Assembly: GCA_916048055.1 (NCBI GenBank)
Contig: CAJZHL010000003.1
Coordinates: forward strand, 558,001 to 622,000
Length of the DNA: 64,000 bases
Origin: Pedinophyceae sp. YPF-701
Lineage: Eukaryota > Chlorophyta > Pedinophyceae
Direction: 5' to 3'
This document shows, in pieces, positions 27,201-37,907 of this stretch (positions are counted from its first letter, which is position 1; each line of letters begins with the position of its first letter). Under the pieces are notes generated by a model, which worked only from the letters and a program-made list of their open reading frames with translations, had not been told where the DNA came from and searched no databases. A program made the position numbers and the translations under genes.

Positions 27201-28808
27201 GCGGCGTCCCTCGCGATGGCGGTGCTCGGCGCGCCTACGTGCGATGCAACGGAGGGCGTGCCTTCGGTGGTTGCACGCGCGGCGAGCGGCGGTGCGCCGG
27301 CGGAGCCGCACGCATGGGCGTCGTGCGGCGCGCGGCGCGCGTGGCTGGCCCGCGCGGTGCGGATGCTCGCGATTTCGGAACCATCAAACCCCATCTTGCA
27401 GCACGCACTTCTCTTGAGTAACCTCCCGGCGGCGGACGCGCCCGTATGCGGCGTCCTCCGCGCGCGTGACGCTGTGCAACGGGGCGACGCGTTCGTCGGG
27501 GCCGCTGCGCCGCTGTGGGCGTGGAGCCTGGCCGAGAAGACCTGTCCATTCGGGGCCAAGCGAAACGGCGGCGTGGCGCAAGCCTTGCTGGCAGAAGAGA
27601 CGCTTGCGGGCGCGGCGGGGATCTGGTGGGGCTGGGCGGCGGCGCAGGCGCGGTCCGGGCGCGCGGATCGTGAGAAGCGTGCGCGGGCGTTGGACGTTGC
27701 GCTGTCCGTCGTGGAGCGAGCTGCGGCCGCGGCGGGGGAAGGCCCGGGCGCCGGCGTGGCGCGGTGGGACGCGGCGATCGTGTGCATGCAGGCCGCGATG
27801 CTCGAGCTGATCGAGACGCCAGCGAGCGAACGGCACTCGAGACACCAGGTCTTCGACATCCTTTCCCGACTGGCGCGGTTCCCAGGCGTCGGCCGCGCGC
27901 CCGCGGACGCCGAGGCGCGCGCGACGGCAGCGGGCCTCCGGGCGTCCCTGGGCGCCGCGATCGAGACGCTGCGCAGCCAGCCAGCGCACGCCAAGCACGC
28001 CGTCGGCGCCGCCTCCTGGATCGCGCTCGCAGCGCTGCACGACGCTCTGACGGGCGACCACGGCCGCGCAGCGGCCACGATACAGCACGCCGCGACGGCC
28101 ACCGCACAGAGCGCGCCCGCGGCAACGCTGGCCCTGTGCCCGCGCGGCTGCCTGCCCGCGACGCCGCCAGCGAGTCCCGCGACAGGCGCGGAGCTTCTTC
28201 TTTCGCTCTGGACCGGTGCCGCGGCCTGCGTGTCCGGGAGCCCAGCGCCGCACGCGCGCATCGCGGTGCTCCGCGCAGCCCAGGCCTTCCCGGACAACAG
28301 CCGCATCGTGTCGTTGCTGCACGCGTGCGACGTGCCGCTGGCGGCGATCGGCGCCGCTGTCGATGCTGCGGCGGAGGACGCGCCGGACGGGCACGCGTCC
28401 GCGCGCGACGGCCTCCTCGGGCGCGCGCTCGCGGTCGCGGCTGCGCGGGAGCGTCGCGGGGCGCCGCGGGAGGTGCGGGCGTTGGAGCGCGCGGTGCGCG
28501 GGGTGGACGGCGGGGGCGACCCGGCGCTGTGGGCGGCGCTGGTGTGGGCGCAGGTGCGGCGCGGGGACGGCGAGGGTGCGAAGCGGGCGCTGATGCGCGG
28601 GGTGAGCCGGTGTCCGTGGAGCAAGGCGCTGTGGATGGAAGGTGTGCGCGCGGTGGTGGGGTCGGGGCGGGAGGGGGCGCGGGACGCGGGGCGGCTGATC
28701 GCGCTGATGCGACGCGTGGGGGTGAAGGTGCGGACGGACGAGCTGGAGGTCGTGCTGGAGCGGATGGAGCGGGAGGAGCAGTTGGAGGGGGAGGAGGGGG
28801 GGGAGTGA
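24291..28808 (+). CDS. NRDE2 homologue (nuclear RNAi-defective 2 / RNA surveillance)
   Basis: NRDE2 proteins work with the MTR4 helicase in nuclear RNA surveillance and in nuclear RNAi. Exons 24291-24306, 24433-24646, 24745-25690, 25840-26895 and 27018-28808 give 1,340 aa. The first exon is 16 nt (M-D-E-E-E-). Next come SFDPAAFERERAPQG, an acidic Ser patch and a basic Arg/Ser region (HHKHRRRRSRSPRDRKK). NKDREALFHGRPLNSETPAF occupies the place of the family motif before the helical repeats. LARTRTLNQHLAQHPGDESA starts the HAT-like helical repeat region, with LEDEAEREAERLNRDDLLRW at the exon 5 junction. The exon 2 donor is GTCCGC. All phases agree. The identification rests on architecture and motif spacing more than on close identity. 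Confidence 0.72.
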
Positions 28809-29263
28809 AGAGAGGTAGAACAACGATGTAGAATGGAGTTCTGGGGGGGCGTGAGGCTGGGAACGCGTCGTACGCGCCCATGTTATCGCGCACTGGACGT
28901 CGACGGCGGTCACGCCGTCGCCTGGCAGCACGAGCACCTCTCTCGCGTCGCGGGGGCACATGCCGTCTTGCACAGTCTACATTCCTCCCGGCCTACGAAT
29001 TTCATGGTGATTTTTTCGATATTCGGCTGGCTTATAGGCGTCCCCACCGCATGGATGCTTGAGCGACCGCAGGCGAGACGCACGCAGCAAACAGGACAGA
29101 CCACGTGTGCGGTCAAGCACGACGCCGATCGCCATGTGACCCCGATCGACATGCGCATCCTACCGAGCCGGCGAATCACACCACCAGGCCGACTTGAGTC
29201 AGCGAACAAACAACAACATACGGCGGCGCTGTTTCCGCCGCCAAGGCATCAACTCCCCGCGCG
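28809..29263. other. Convergent 3' spacer
   Basis: 455 bp between the NRDE2 and ABHD13-like 3' ends. AT-richer around 28990-29050 and 29200-29230. No gene is seen. Confidence 0.45.
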
Positions 29264-30282
29264 TCACCCGCGCCCAACGACCTTCTCCGACAGGAAGTGG
29301 ATGATCGGCTGGTAGTACTGCAGCCCGAAGTCCGGCACGTCGTTGTGCCCTGCGCCCTCGATCTCCACCATCGCCTTGATTCCCTTCTCCGCCGGGATGG
29401 CATCAAACAGCTTCCGTCCGAGGCGCAACGGCACGAGGTCGTCCGCGGTGCCGTGCAGGATGAGCGACGGCATCTCCTTCGGCCACTTCTTGCACCACGT
29501 CGTGCTCGGGAACCGATCGCGCATCAACAGCCTTATCGGAAACACTTGCATCGGCTTCAGCGTCGCCGCCGCGTCGACCGCCGACGAGAACGGCGCGTGC
29601 AGGATCACGCCGTCGGGCGCGTCGACCGACGCCAGGTACGTCGACACCCCCGTCCCGATCGACTCGCCGTAGTACACGACCTTGTGCGACGGCGCCACGA
29701 GCCCCTTTCGGGCGTCGTCGGCGAGCCGGGCGCGGAGCCACTTCACGGCCGCGCGCGCGTCCGCGCAGAAGCCCGCCTGCGACGGCGAGCCCTCGCTGCC
29801 GCCGTACCCGCGGTAGTCTACCATCATGATGCCGCAGCCGAGGATGGAACGGAGCTCTCGGACCCAGGGGCGGCGGAGCTGGCGGTTGCCGGCGTTGCCG
29901 TGGAACATGAGGAGCGTGACGCCCGAGAGGGCCGCGTTGCGGGGGCCGCGCGGGGTGGCCGGGGCGGGCCAGTAGTCGCAGCGGAGGGTCTTGCCGTCCT
30001 GCGTGTGGACTTTGACGTCTTCGAGGCCCTCGAACGAGAGGTCGCCGAAGTACCGGCGGAGGATGTCGTCGCTCCAGGCTGGCTCGGGGATGAACTGCGG
30101 CGGCGGGGCGGCGTGGGGCCTGTGAGGCGCGACGGCGGTGGTGCGCGGAGGGGGGCGGGGGGCGCGCGAAGCGGGCGGGCACGCACCAGCAGCTTGCGCT
30201 GGAAGACGAACATCGCGCCGGCGGCGACGGCGTACAGCCCGACGAGGGCCTTGCCCCCGAACACGGCGACTTTGCCCAGCAT
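29264..30282 (-). CDS. ABHD13/ABHD17-like (Bem46-type) serine hydrolase
   Basis: Complement of 30187-30282 and 29264-30094, 308 aa. Exon 1 encodes a single N-terminal membrane anchor (ALVGLYAVAAGAMFVFQRKL) and joins exon 2 as QRKLL-FIPEPAWSDD, the usual join of this family. The alpha/beta-hydrolase core has the oxyanion loop LLMFHGNAGN, VDYRGYGGSEGSPSQ, the nucleophile elbow YGESIGTGV, the acid in HGTADDLVP and the His in EGAGHNDV, so the triad Ser-Asp-His is complete. Members are membrane-bound hydrolases, some of them depalmitoylases. The substrate here is unknown. A start at 30282 gives the expected short cytosolic stub. Confidence 0.88.
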
Positions 30283-31075
30283 CCTAGCCGAGGCGAGAAG
30301 CCAGGAAGTGCTGCCCGCCGACGGGGATTCTGCAGCCAGGGACGCCCGCGAGTTCGACGTGGTCAGTTCGCGGCCAACGCGCGCGGTTTTCGCCGCGTGT
30401 GCGGCGCGCACGGCGCCTCCTAGACAGGCGGCGCCCCAAGCAGGCCGAGTACGCACGCGCGCGCGGCCGCCGATGGCGGTGCGCAGCCGTGCTCGATCTT
30501 TCCGACGTGTGGGAAGCGGCGGGGCGGCCGAGAGCGATCGGGACGGCCACGGTGCCCGCGCAGCGCCAGTGCCCCTTGCAGGTAGGGTGCGGGCCGGTGG
30601 GGCGCTCACCGGTCATGGGGGTGTCAGCCGCGGCTGCGTGCACGCTGTCCGCCGTGCAAACGATGATCACGCCGGCGAGCAGGAACGGAAGGAGAGCTGC
30701 AGCGAACGCAGCCTTGAGGTGGGCGCTTCGTAGCAGCATTGGTCCGTAGCGTCCGCGGTGCTTCACGTCCGGAGCGCCAACGGCGGCGCGGGAATGTCCT
30801 GGACTCTCCCGAGGCTCAGGCGGCGACGGACGGCCCGGAGCGGTCCTCGCGTCGGCGCGAGTGGCTCCAGCAGGTGCTGTGGAGCAGTGCCCCGCTCTGG
30901 CTGCCAGCGACGGCGGCCCGGCTAGGTAGGAGCGCGGCGAGCGTCGCGGTGGACTAGTCGCGGCGGTGTGGCGACGCGCCGCTCGGGTCTGGACTCCACG
31001 GCGCGCCTGCTGCAACGTGGCCACCTTCAAGGTCAGGCAACAACGCAAGGCGCGGGGCGACCGGATGGGTCCGTC
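30283..31075. other. Spacer with a possible small secreted-protein ORF
   Basis: 793 bp upstream of the ABHD13-like gene. On the minus strand an ATG at 30739 opens a frame to 30284 that begins MLLRSAHLKAAFAAALLPFL and continues with a hydrophobic stretch and VHAAAA, resembling a signal peptide with a cleavage site. The rest is Arg/Ala/His-rich and not convincing. No homologue is recognised, and it overlaps the promoter of the next gene. Treated as a candidate only. Confidence 0.25.
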
Positions 31076-31444
31076 CTAGAGATTCAGGCGCCTCAGCAGG
31101 GATGTCAGTTCCTCGTCCTCCGCCTCGGTGCGCGCGGGGGCCTCCAGGAGCTCCAGCGCCTTCCGTAGGCACCGTGTCCGGGAGCGTGCGTAGAGCCCTT
31201 TTGGGAGGCGCTCAGCGGCCGCGAGGGCGTCTTCAAGGCGCTCGCGGAAGGCTTGAGGGGTCTCCTGGGCGTCCCTGACCGGCTGGGAAGCTCCGACCGC
31301 CGCGGGGTGCCTCCTGCGGGCTGCGACGGGAGGCGCAGTCCTGCGGCCTGTTTCGACGCGGGTCCCCTTTCGACGCCTCAGCGCCCTCGCGACCTCGCGC
31401 TGGTACTTCTCGTCGACACGATTTGTGCCGTTCTCGGCGTCCAT
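31076..31444 (-). CDS. Small basic/acidic hypothetical protein
   Basis: A single-exon frame of 122 codons starting at ATG 31444. The N-terminus (MDAENGTNRVDEKYQREVAR) is charged and helical; the middle is basic. The C-terminus (AFRERLEDALAAAERLPKGL, then ALELLE and ELTSLLRRLNL) has amphipathic-helix periodicity, unlike the Arg/Pro-rich chance frames nearby. It has no recognised domain. It could be the last exon of a longer gene. It diverges from the ABC transporter. Confidence 0.45.
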   Translation of the reverse strand: MDAENGTNRVDEKYQREVARALRRRKGTRVETGRRTAPPVAARRRHPAAVGASQPVRDAQETPQAFRERLEDALAAAERLPKGLYARSRTRCLRKALELLEAPARTEAEDEELTSLLRRLNL

Positions 31445-32038
31445 GCACCGGCGGGTCGACGCGCCCAGCGCAGCAGTAAGCGCGCGTGCTCCGCCTTTGC
31501 CGTGGGGTTCGAACGGCTGTTCGTCCGCGAGGGATGCTCAGGGGCCGCGGCGTGCGGTCGCTCGCGCGCAAGATGCTGCAAGGACGGCTCGCTCGGGCGC
31601 CCAACGGCCCGGACGGGCGCGGCGGAGCGTCCGGCGTCGTGACGGACCCGTGCGACTGACGCGGTCGTCAGGCGCGCATCATTGAGGCTCGGGCCGGCCT
31701 TCGCGCGCGATGTCTCGCCCAGGACAAGCCGCGCCGAACGGAGCGGAGCGGTCGCGTCGAGCCGGCTTCGTCGGTCGCGGGCGCCGAGCGTGCTGAGGTT
31801 CAGAGGCACAGCGGCGAGCGTGGTCCGCGTCGATAGAAACGCGCTCACGGCCGCGCGAGGACCGTGGTGGCTCTGCATCCGCGCCCTCGGTGGTGGCGCA
31901 TAGACAGCAATTAAGAGACACTGGCGAGGAGACTTGCAAAGGCGCACCCGCCTTCGTCCTGTCTGGCGTCCTCGCTCCGAGTTGTCGGGCGATTCTTGCA
32001 TCTTCGCCTTCTCCATATCCTGAATTTCGTTCTACAAG
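31445..32038. other. Divergent promoter region
   Basis: 594 bp between the small hypothetical and the ABC transporter start. The last 130 bp before 32039 are AT-richer, as expected for a 5' leader. No gene or repeat is recognised. Confidence 0.4.
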
Positions 32039-35000
32039 ATGAAGATCGGCGCGTTCGAGCCTCCCGGGCCCGAGCAGCGGTCATTCCTGCTGCGGATGGG
32101 GGCGCTGGTGGGCGCGGTCGCGACGACGTTGACCGCCATGGTCCCGATGAGCCACTGCCCGTCGCTCAAGGACGCTGGGAGTCTGGCGGCCTTCGCGCGA
32201 GCCTGGTTCGGGATGTACTCGATCGCCGATTCCGCGTTAGACCTTGTGCTGCTAGTGTGGGTGCTTATGTGCTCTAGGTGAGGCCCGTCGCCAGCCCGAC
32301 ACCGTCTCCAATCGCACACCAGCCACCTCTCCGAGGCTCCGTTGCGCCATTGTGGCGCACCGCGGCTCCTGCACGCGCCGCGGGAGCACTCATGGTGCCA
32401 CGCGCGACCCACTCTCCCGCGCCCGCCCACCGTCCGCCCCGGCCCTCCTTCGTCCCACGCAGAGAGATCATCGCGTACATCGCCGCGGACGCGGCCGCGG
32501 GCGCCCAGGACGCGTCGGCGCGCGGGTCTGCCCGCGAGGCAGCAGCGGGCCAGTACAGCCCCCTGCCGCACTACGTCCTCGACGAGAGCGACACCCGGTC
32601 CCACGAGTCCGAGCAAGACCGCTTCGCGCGCACCACCAGGCTCGCCCGCCTCGCCGCGGCCGTCCTCGACTACGCTACACTCACAGCCCTCTGCATCAAG
32701 GTCATGGTCGCGGCCATCGTGGGCGGCCTCGAGGACCCGCTCCAGCACCCACCGAGCTACGTCGCGCCCGGCTGGGTCATCGGCTCCGCGTTCCTCGTCG
32801 CCGCGTCGAGCGTGTGCGGTGCGGCGTGGGTGCGCGCGCAACTTGCGGAAGCGACCGCGGTCGTTGCGGCCGCGGGGAGCGGCGCGGACGAGGAGAGCGG
32901 GGCGGAGGCGGAGGGCGAGGGCGAGAAGAAGGGGAAGCGGACCGCGATGGACACGATCAGAGGCATGGCTGCGATGTCGCGCCCGGACGTGTGGATCCTG
33001 CTGACGGCGTTCGTGTTCGGAACGCTCTCCGCGGTGGGCCAGGCGCTGATCCCGATGTTCACGGGGCAGGTGATCGACTACGCGTCGATCGAGCCGGACC
33101 GCGGCGCGTTCAGCCGCACGCTGCTGTGGCTGCTTGGCACGGCGCTGCTGTCCGCGGTGTTTGCCGGCGCGCGCGGGGGGCTCTTCTCGCTCTGCGTCTA
33201 CCGGTGCGCACGCGACCCCGCTCGCGAGCAAGCCCGCGGGCACACAGCGCGAGGACGAGCGCTGCGGCTGCCATTGCTGCTCAATTGTGTTTTGCAATCT
33301 TCCTTCCGTAATCGGATGTCTTCCTGCCTTCTCGGACGCCGCCTCGTCGGCGCCCGAGCCGGCGCACCTCTTCTCTCCGCGGCCCGTCGCCACGTGCTCC
33401 GCACGCACGCACACGCGCGCCCTCGCCATCTCCGCGCGCCCCGCTCGCACGCGTGCGCAGGCTCCAGGTCCGCGTGCGGAAGTCGCTGTTCCACGCGGTG
33501 ATGCGGCAGGAGATCGGGTGGTTCGACGTGACGCGCACGGGCGACATCACGTCCCGCCTCAGCGCGGATACCACCACCATGGCGGACCAAGTCGGGCTGA
33601 ACCTCAACATCTTCATGCGGTCGCTCGTCCAGGCGCTGCTGGTGCTGGGCTTCATGCTGCACTCCTCCTGGCGGCTGTCCGTCCTGACGTTCAACATGAT
33701 TCCCATCACCTATGTCTTGTCGCGCGTATACGGGCACTTCCTGCACAAGCTCTCGAAGCGGACGCAGGAGGAGCTCGCGAACGCGAACTCGATCGCCGAG
33801 GAGGCGATCGCGACGATGACGACCGTGCGGTCGTTCGCGGCAGAGAGCGTCGTGGAGGCGGCGTACGGTCGCAGCCTCGCGGCGTTCTTCCGCATCAGCG
33901 AGCAGGAGGCGCTCGCGTACTCGCTCTACGCAGTCATGGTGCGACGCTCCCCGCCCCCGCCGGACGCGCTCGCGCCCGCCAGGCCGTCCCCGCCGTGCAA
34001 CGCGCCTACATCGCTCCCCCGCCGTGTGCCGTCGCCCGCCGCAGTTCACGTTCCTGCCGGCGCTGGTCACGACCGCCACGCTCGCGTACGGCGGCGCGCT
34101 CGTCCTCCGCGGCCACCTCAGCGCCGGCATGCTCGTGTCCTTCATGTTGTTCCAACAAACGCTGTCGAGCAACTTCCAGGCGATGGGCGACGTCTTCTCC
34201 GGCCTCGCGGGCGCCGTCGGGGCCGCGGAGAAGGTCTTCGAGATGATCGCGAGGGACCCGAAGGAGCCGCCGCCGGGCAACGCCCAGCCCGAGCACCTCG
34301 CGGGCGACATAGAGCTCCGCGACGTGACGCTGCGGTACCCCGCGCGGCCGGAGTCGACGGCGCTGTCGCACATGTCGCTGCGGATCAAGGCCGGGGAGAC
34401 GGTCGCGCTCGTCGGGCCGAGCGGCGGTGGCAAAAGCAGCATCGTCAAGCTCCTCCAGCGCTACTACGTGCCGCAGGAGGGCAGCGTGCTGTTCGACGGG
34501 CGCGACGTCGGAGAGTACTGCCCGAAGTGGCTGAAGCGGCGCGTGGCGATGGTGGGGCAGGAGCCGGTGTTGTATGCACGGACGATCAAGGAAAACATTC
34601 TGTTTGGGCTCGAGGGCGACGAGTGTCCTTCGCAGGAGGAGGTCGAGGAGGCGGCGCGGCTCGCGAACGCACACGAGTTCATCCAGCGGATGCCGAAGGG
34701 GTACGACTCGGACTGCGGGGAGAAGGGTGTGCAGTTGAGCGGGGGACAGAAGCAGCGCATCGCCATCGCACGCGCGCTCGTGCGGGCGCCCCGCGTGCTG
34801 CTGCTGGACGAGGCGACGTCTGCGCTGGACACCGAGTCGGAGACGATCGTGCAGGAGGCGCTGGACCGCCTGATGCGGCGCGCGGGCGTGACGGTGGTGG
34901 TGATCGCGCACCGGCTGTCGACCGTGCAGGACGCGGACCGGATCGTGGTGGTGCGGGACGGGGAGATGGTCGAGCAGGGCACGCACGAGAGCCTGGTTGC

Positions 35001-35127
35001 GAAGGGGGGCGCGTATTCGCGGCTGGTTCGGAAGCAGCTGCAGAGAAACGCTGCGAGCACGCTGAGCCTGGCGAGCGCGGCGGGGGACAGCGGGCACGGC
35101 GGGGGCGTGGGGTCGCCGCAGGGGTAG
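32039..35127 (+). CDS. ABCB-type half-transporter (TAP-like)
   Basis: Exons 32039-32277, 32463-33203, 33461-33938 and 34045-35127 give 846 aa. The N-terminal ~220 residues contain extra membrane spans before the core. The ABC membrane domain starts near DVWILLTAFVFGTLSAVGQA and holds the family motif FFRISEQEALAYSLYAVM. The single nucleotide-binding domain has Walker A GPSGGGKSS (residues 610-618), the Q-loop GQEPVLYA, signature LSGGQKQR (717-724), Walker B VLLLDEATSALD and the H-loop VIAHRLSTVQDAD, all intact. The layout resembles TAP-like or plastid/mitochondrial ABCB half-transporters, which dimerise to export peptides or metabolites. Substrate and membrane cannot be told from sequence. 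All intron phases agree. Confidence 0.87.
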
Positions 35128-35559
35128 GCGCGGGGGCGGGCTGGGTACGTGTGAGGCGGCGAATGAGTTGTTGTGCCCGGCCGCGTGGGTTGTTGTGCCA
35201 AGCGAAGGGGGGAGTAAAAAAGAGGTGTGTTGCGGTGGTCGGCGGCGAGCGCTTGCGTGCCGCGGTGGGCCGCGGGCGGCGGTGCCTATGAGGGGGGCGT
35301 GGAGCGTGGGCGGTGGCGTGCGTCCGCGTGCTGATGCCGTGATGCCATGTTTGTGTGGGGGGGAGGGGTGTTGTGTTTGCGGGTTCCGGCGCGCCGCGTT
35401 TCCTTTGGGAGCGGCGGCTGCGGCGCCTTGCGAGTCTGGGGCACCGGAGCGCTGTCGGGGGGCGGCAGTTGTTTCCGCGAGCGAGCGGGTGCCGGCGTGG
35501 AATCTCCCGCAGTCATTCGAGAGGTGGCGGCGCGAGGTCCTTTGGTGATATAGCGAAAA
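35128..35559. other. Tandem spacer, ABC transporter to Nopp140-like gene
   Basis: 432 bp, G-rich on the plus strand (several GGGGG runs). It contains the ABC 3' end and the promoter of the next gene. No TATA box is recognised, although GATATAGCG at 35546-35554 lies just before the start codon. Confidence 0.4.
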
Positions 35560-36724
35560 ATGGGCTCCAAGGGCAAGGAGAAGAAGGAGAAGAAGGAGAA
35601 GAAGGAGAAGAAGGAGAAGAACGGCCTCTCTGTGTCCAAAGATGCCGGGGTAAAGGTGCGCAATGGAATTGCGTGCGGCGGTGCCCGACACCGGCGCCCC
35701 GCGGCCCTTCGAACGCGTCTCCGTGCACGGAACGTGTCGTTCATGGCGCACACATGCTCCTCGAGCGCGCATTCGCGCCCGCGCCGTCGGCATTTCCCGG
35801 CAATGCGCGGCGGCTGATGAGCACACGGTGGCAAGGGATGCGTCCTCCGCGTGCGCGCGGGCCGCGAAAGAGGCCCTCGGCTGCGCGTGCTGTCGCGAGC
35901 AGGTAGAGAAGAAGGCGAGGAAGGAGAAGAAGAAGGAGAAGAAGGTCGCTGCGGTGCAGCAGGCGGCGGAGGCCCCTCCTGCAGACACAAAGGACAAGAA
36001 GCCGAAGAAGGAGAAGAAAGAGAAGAAGGAGAAGAAGAAGGACAAGTCCAAGGTGGAAGCCGACGTCGCAGCCGAGGCTCCGCAGGTGCGCCAGCAGCCC
36101 CCACCTCGTTGCGGCTACGAACCATGTTTCCTCAATGTCTTTTCCGCGCTCACCGGTGTCTCCGCGCCCCGCACGCGCGCCCCCGCAGACCGACGCGAGC
36201 GTGCCGTCCGGCGACGACTCCGCCAAGAAGCCCAAGTCCGAGAAGCGCCCGACGAGTGCAGGCCGCTTCCAAAGGCAAGCGACACCACGCGACGCTGCAC
36301 ACGCGACAGCCCCGCCCGACGACGACGCTGCCCGCCTTCCCAGCGGCGCGCGGCCGGCGTCTTGCATCACGCGGCCCACGTTGCACGGCGCGCGGGGGTG
36401 TGTTGTTGCAGGGTTGACCCGAGCGCGTGGTTGGACAAGAAGGGGGCGTGGGACAACTCGTATGAAGGGAACTTCGGGAACGACGGGTTCGGCGCGAAGG
36501 CGCAGGCGAAGCTCGGCGTGACGCGCGGCAAGGTGAGTTCGCGCGGGCCAGGCGGGGCCGTTGGCGCGCGTGGATGTTGGGGGTGTGTCTTGGGGCTGAC
36601 GCGGGCTGGTTGTCGCGTGCAGGGGTTCACGCGGGAGAAGAACAAGCACAAGCGGAAGAACTACATGTGCGGGACGATCGACGTGGGGTCGAACTCGTTC
36701 AAGTTCGAGTCGGACGACGAGTAA
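35560..36724 (+). CDS. Short Nopp140/SRP40-like nucleolar protein with Lys-Glu tracts
   Basis: Exons 35560-35655, 35903-36085, 36189-36274, 36412-36532 and 36623-36724 give 195 aa. The last 75 residues match the SRP40/Nopp140 C-terminal domain: GRFQRVDPSAWLD, DNSYEGNFGNDGFGAKAQAK, LGVTRGKGFTREKNKHKRKN and FKFESDDE. That domain binds snoRNPs in Nopp140. Instead of the usual alternating acidic-serine and basic repeats, the N-terminus carries two K-K-E-K tracts (residues 6-20 and within exon 2). The protein is far shorter than Nopp140. The third intron (36275-36411) uses a GC donor (AAAG|GCAAGC) and restores FQRVDP. Phases agree throughout. Confidence 0.82.
35575..35621 (+). repeat. GAGAAGAAG coding microsatellite (Lys-Lys-Glu tract)
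   Basis: Near-perfect tandem AAGGAGAAG units within exon 1 of the Nopp140-like gene, encoding Lys/Glu. A related tract is in exon 2 (about 35903-36055). The unit length keeps frame, so copy number can vary without breaking the protein. Confidence 0.85.
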
Positions 36725-37044
36725 CAGGGTCCAGTACTGCAGCAGTTCTACCGCGAAGAAGAGCTACGCGGCCGCACTCGCGCGACGCGCGCCCAGCACG
36801 CTGCACGAGGGAGCGCCTGCGGGGCGCGTGTGACTGCGATCCATCGGGGGTTACACGCCCCGGGGGGTGTCATGTCAGTGTTGCTTTTTTTTTTTCACGT
36901 GACGAGCGCTGCGCCGTCGCAGGCCGCTGCCGAGCTGGCTGTGCGCGGACCGCGCCCGTCTCCCGCGAAACCTGCCCCTGCGCCGATGCGGCGGCGCGAC
37001 GCCCTCGGCGCGGGCGCAGACGTGTTGTTGCGCCGGCCGCCTGC
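36725..37044. other. Convergent 3' spacer with T-run and palindromic CACGTG
   Basis: 320 bp between the Nopp140-like and RPA3 3' ends. An 11-base T run (about 36885-36895) is followed by TCACGTGACG (36896-36905), a perfect CACGTG palindrome. The T run sits where a 3' processing signal might lie; the palindrome may be chance. Confidence 0.45.
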
Positions 37045-37907
37045 TCAGCGCATCATCGCCGCGTAGTTCTGGCTGTTGTAGAGGTTGACCATCTTGTCGT
37101 ACGTGTCCAGGTCGAACCCGTCCGCGAAGTTCGTCCGAGAGATCTCCTGCGCCGCGCGCACCAGCCCGCCGCGTCAGTTGGGCACCGGGGCGCGAACGGG
37201 GACGGAAACGCACGCAGAACGGCGGAACGCGGTGCGACCGAGCCTGAGAGCAGCTGTACTGCATCGCGCGGGCGCCTGGGAGGCGGGACGGCCCGTGGGA
37301 GGGGACGGAGGCCCCGCGCTGCGCACGAGGAGGGTGTGCGAATGCTGGCTGCGAGGAGGGGCGCACCGTCATGCTTCTGTGTCCGGAGACGGTCCCGACG
37401 ACCTCGATGACCTGGTTGTGGATGGGGGTCGTGTTGTTGGTCGCAACCTCGACTTGGTCCCCGTCCGAGGTCTGTATTATCAAAGGATTCTGCTGGAGGA
37501 CCTTCCCGACCAGCGTGACCTGCTTCCCGTTGAACTGCGGCATCAAGGCTGCGCGACGGTGCGGGGGGCGCGCTCAGGTCGACGAAAGCGGCGCAGCCGG
37601 AGCGCGCAGGAGCGCAGCATACAGCGCGCTGAGAGCACTAGGGCGCCCGCGGGGCACCGGACGCGGCCCTTCGGCCTTGGAATGCGCCCGGACGGGCGGT
37701 TTCAGCTGCTGAGGAGCGGTGCTCGAGGATATCATCGTGTTCGCTGCCCGGCATAAGCGGCCATTTCGGAACGGAGGCGAAGCGCGGGGAAGGCCGCGCG
37801 TCGCGCGCCGGGGCGCTCTGTCGGCGGAACTCGCGCGGCGGAATCGAGAGGGCGCATATTCTCGCACCTGCGTTGACGCGCGGGGTGGACTTGACCGCGA
37901 CGGCCAT
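37045..37907 (-). CDS. RPA3: Replication protein A 14-kDa subunit (RPA3)
   Basis: Smallest subunit of the RPA single-stranded DNA-binding trimer. Complement of 37868-37907, 37367-37548 and 37045-37146, 107 aa, the normal family length. The OB fold reads STPRVNAALMPQFNGKQVTL, VGKVLQQNPLIIQTSDGDQV, QVIEVVGTVSG and TNFADGFDLDTYDKMVNLYN. Exon 1 (13 codons) joins in phase 1 and restores the family opening RVNAALMPQF; phase 0 at the second junction. The start ATG 37907 is well supported. An E2F-like site lies 21 bp upstream of the start codon. Confidence 0.9.

Noticed and set aside
34006-36051. A 681-codon minus-strand frame with Ser/Phe/Leu runs across the ABC and Nopp140-like genes
   Set aside because: The Ser-Phe runs are the reverse complement of the Lys-Glu tracts; the rest mirrors ABC exons.
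35575-36055. The AAGGAG tracts as a CRISPR-like or satellite array
   Set aside because: There are no unique spacers; the units are in-frame Lys/Glu codons inside a coding exon.
36885-36905. The T-run and CACGTG palindrome as an intrinsic terminator or a promoter G-box
   Set aside because: This is a eukaryotic locus between two 3' ends; there is no stem before the T-run, and one palindrome is weak evidence.
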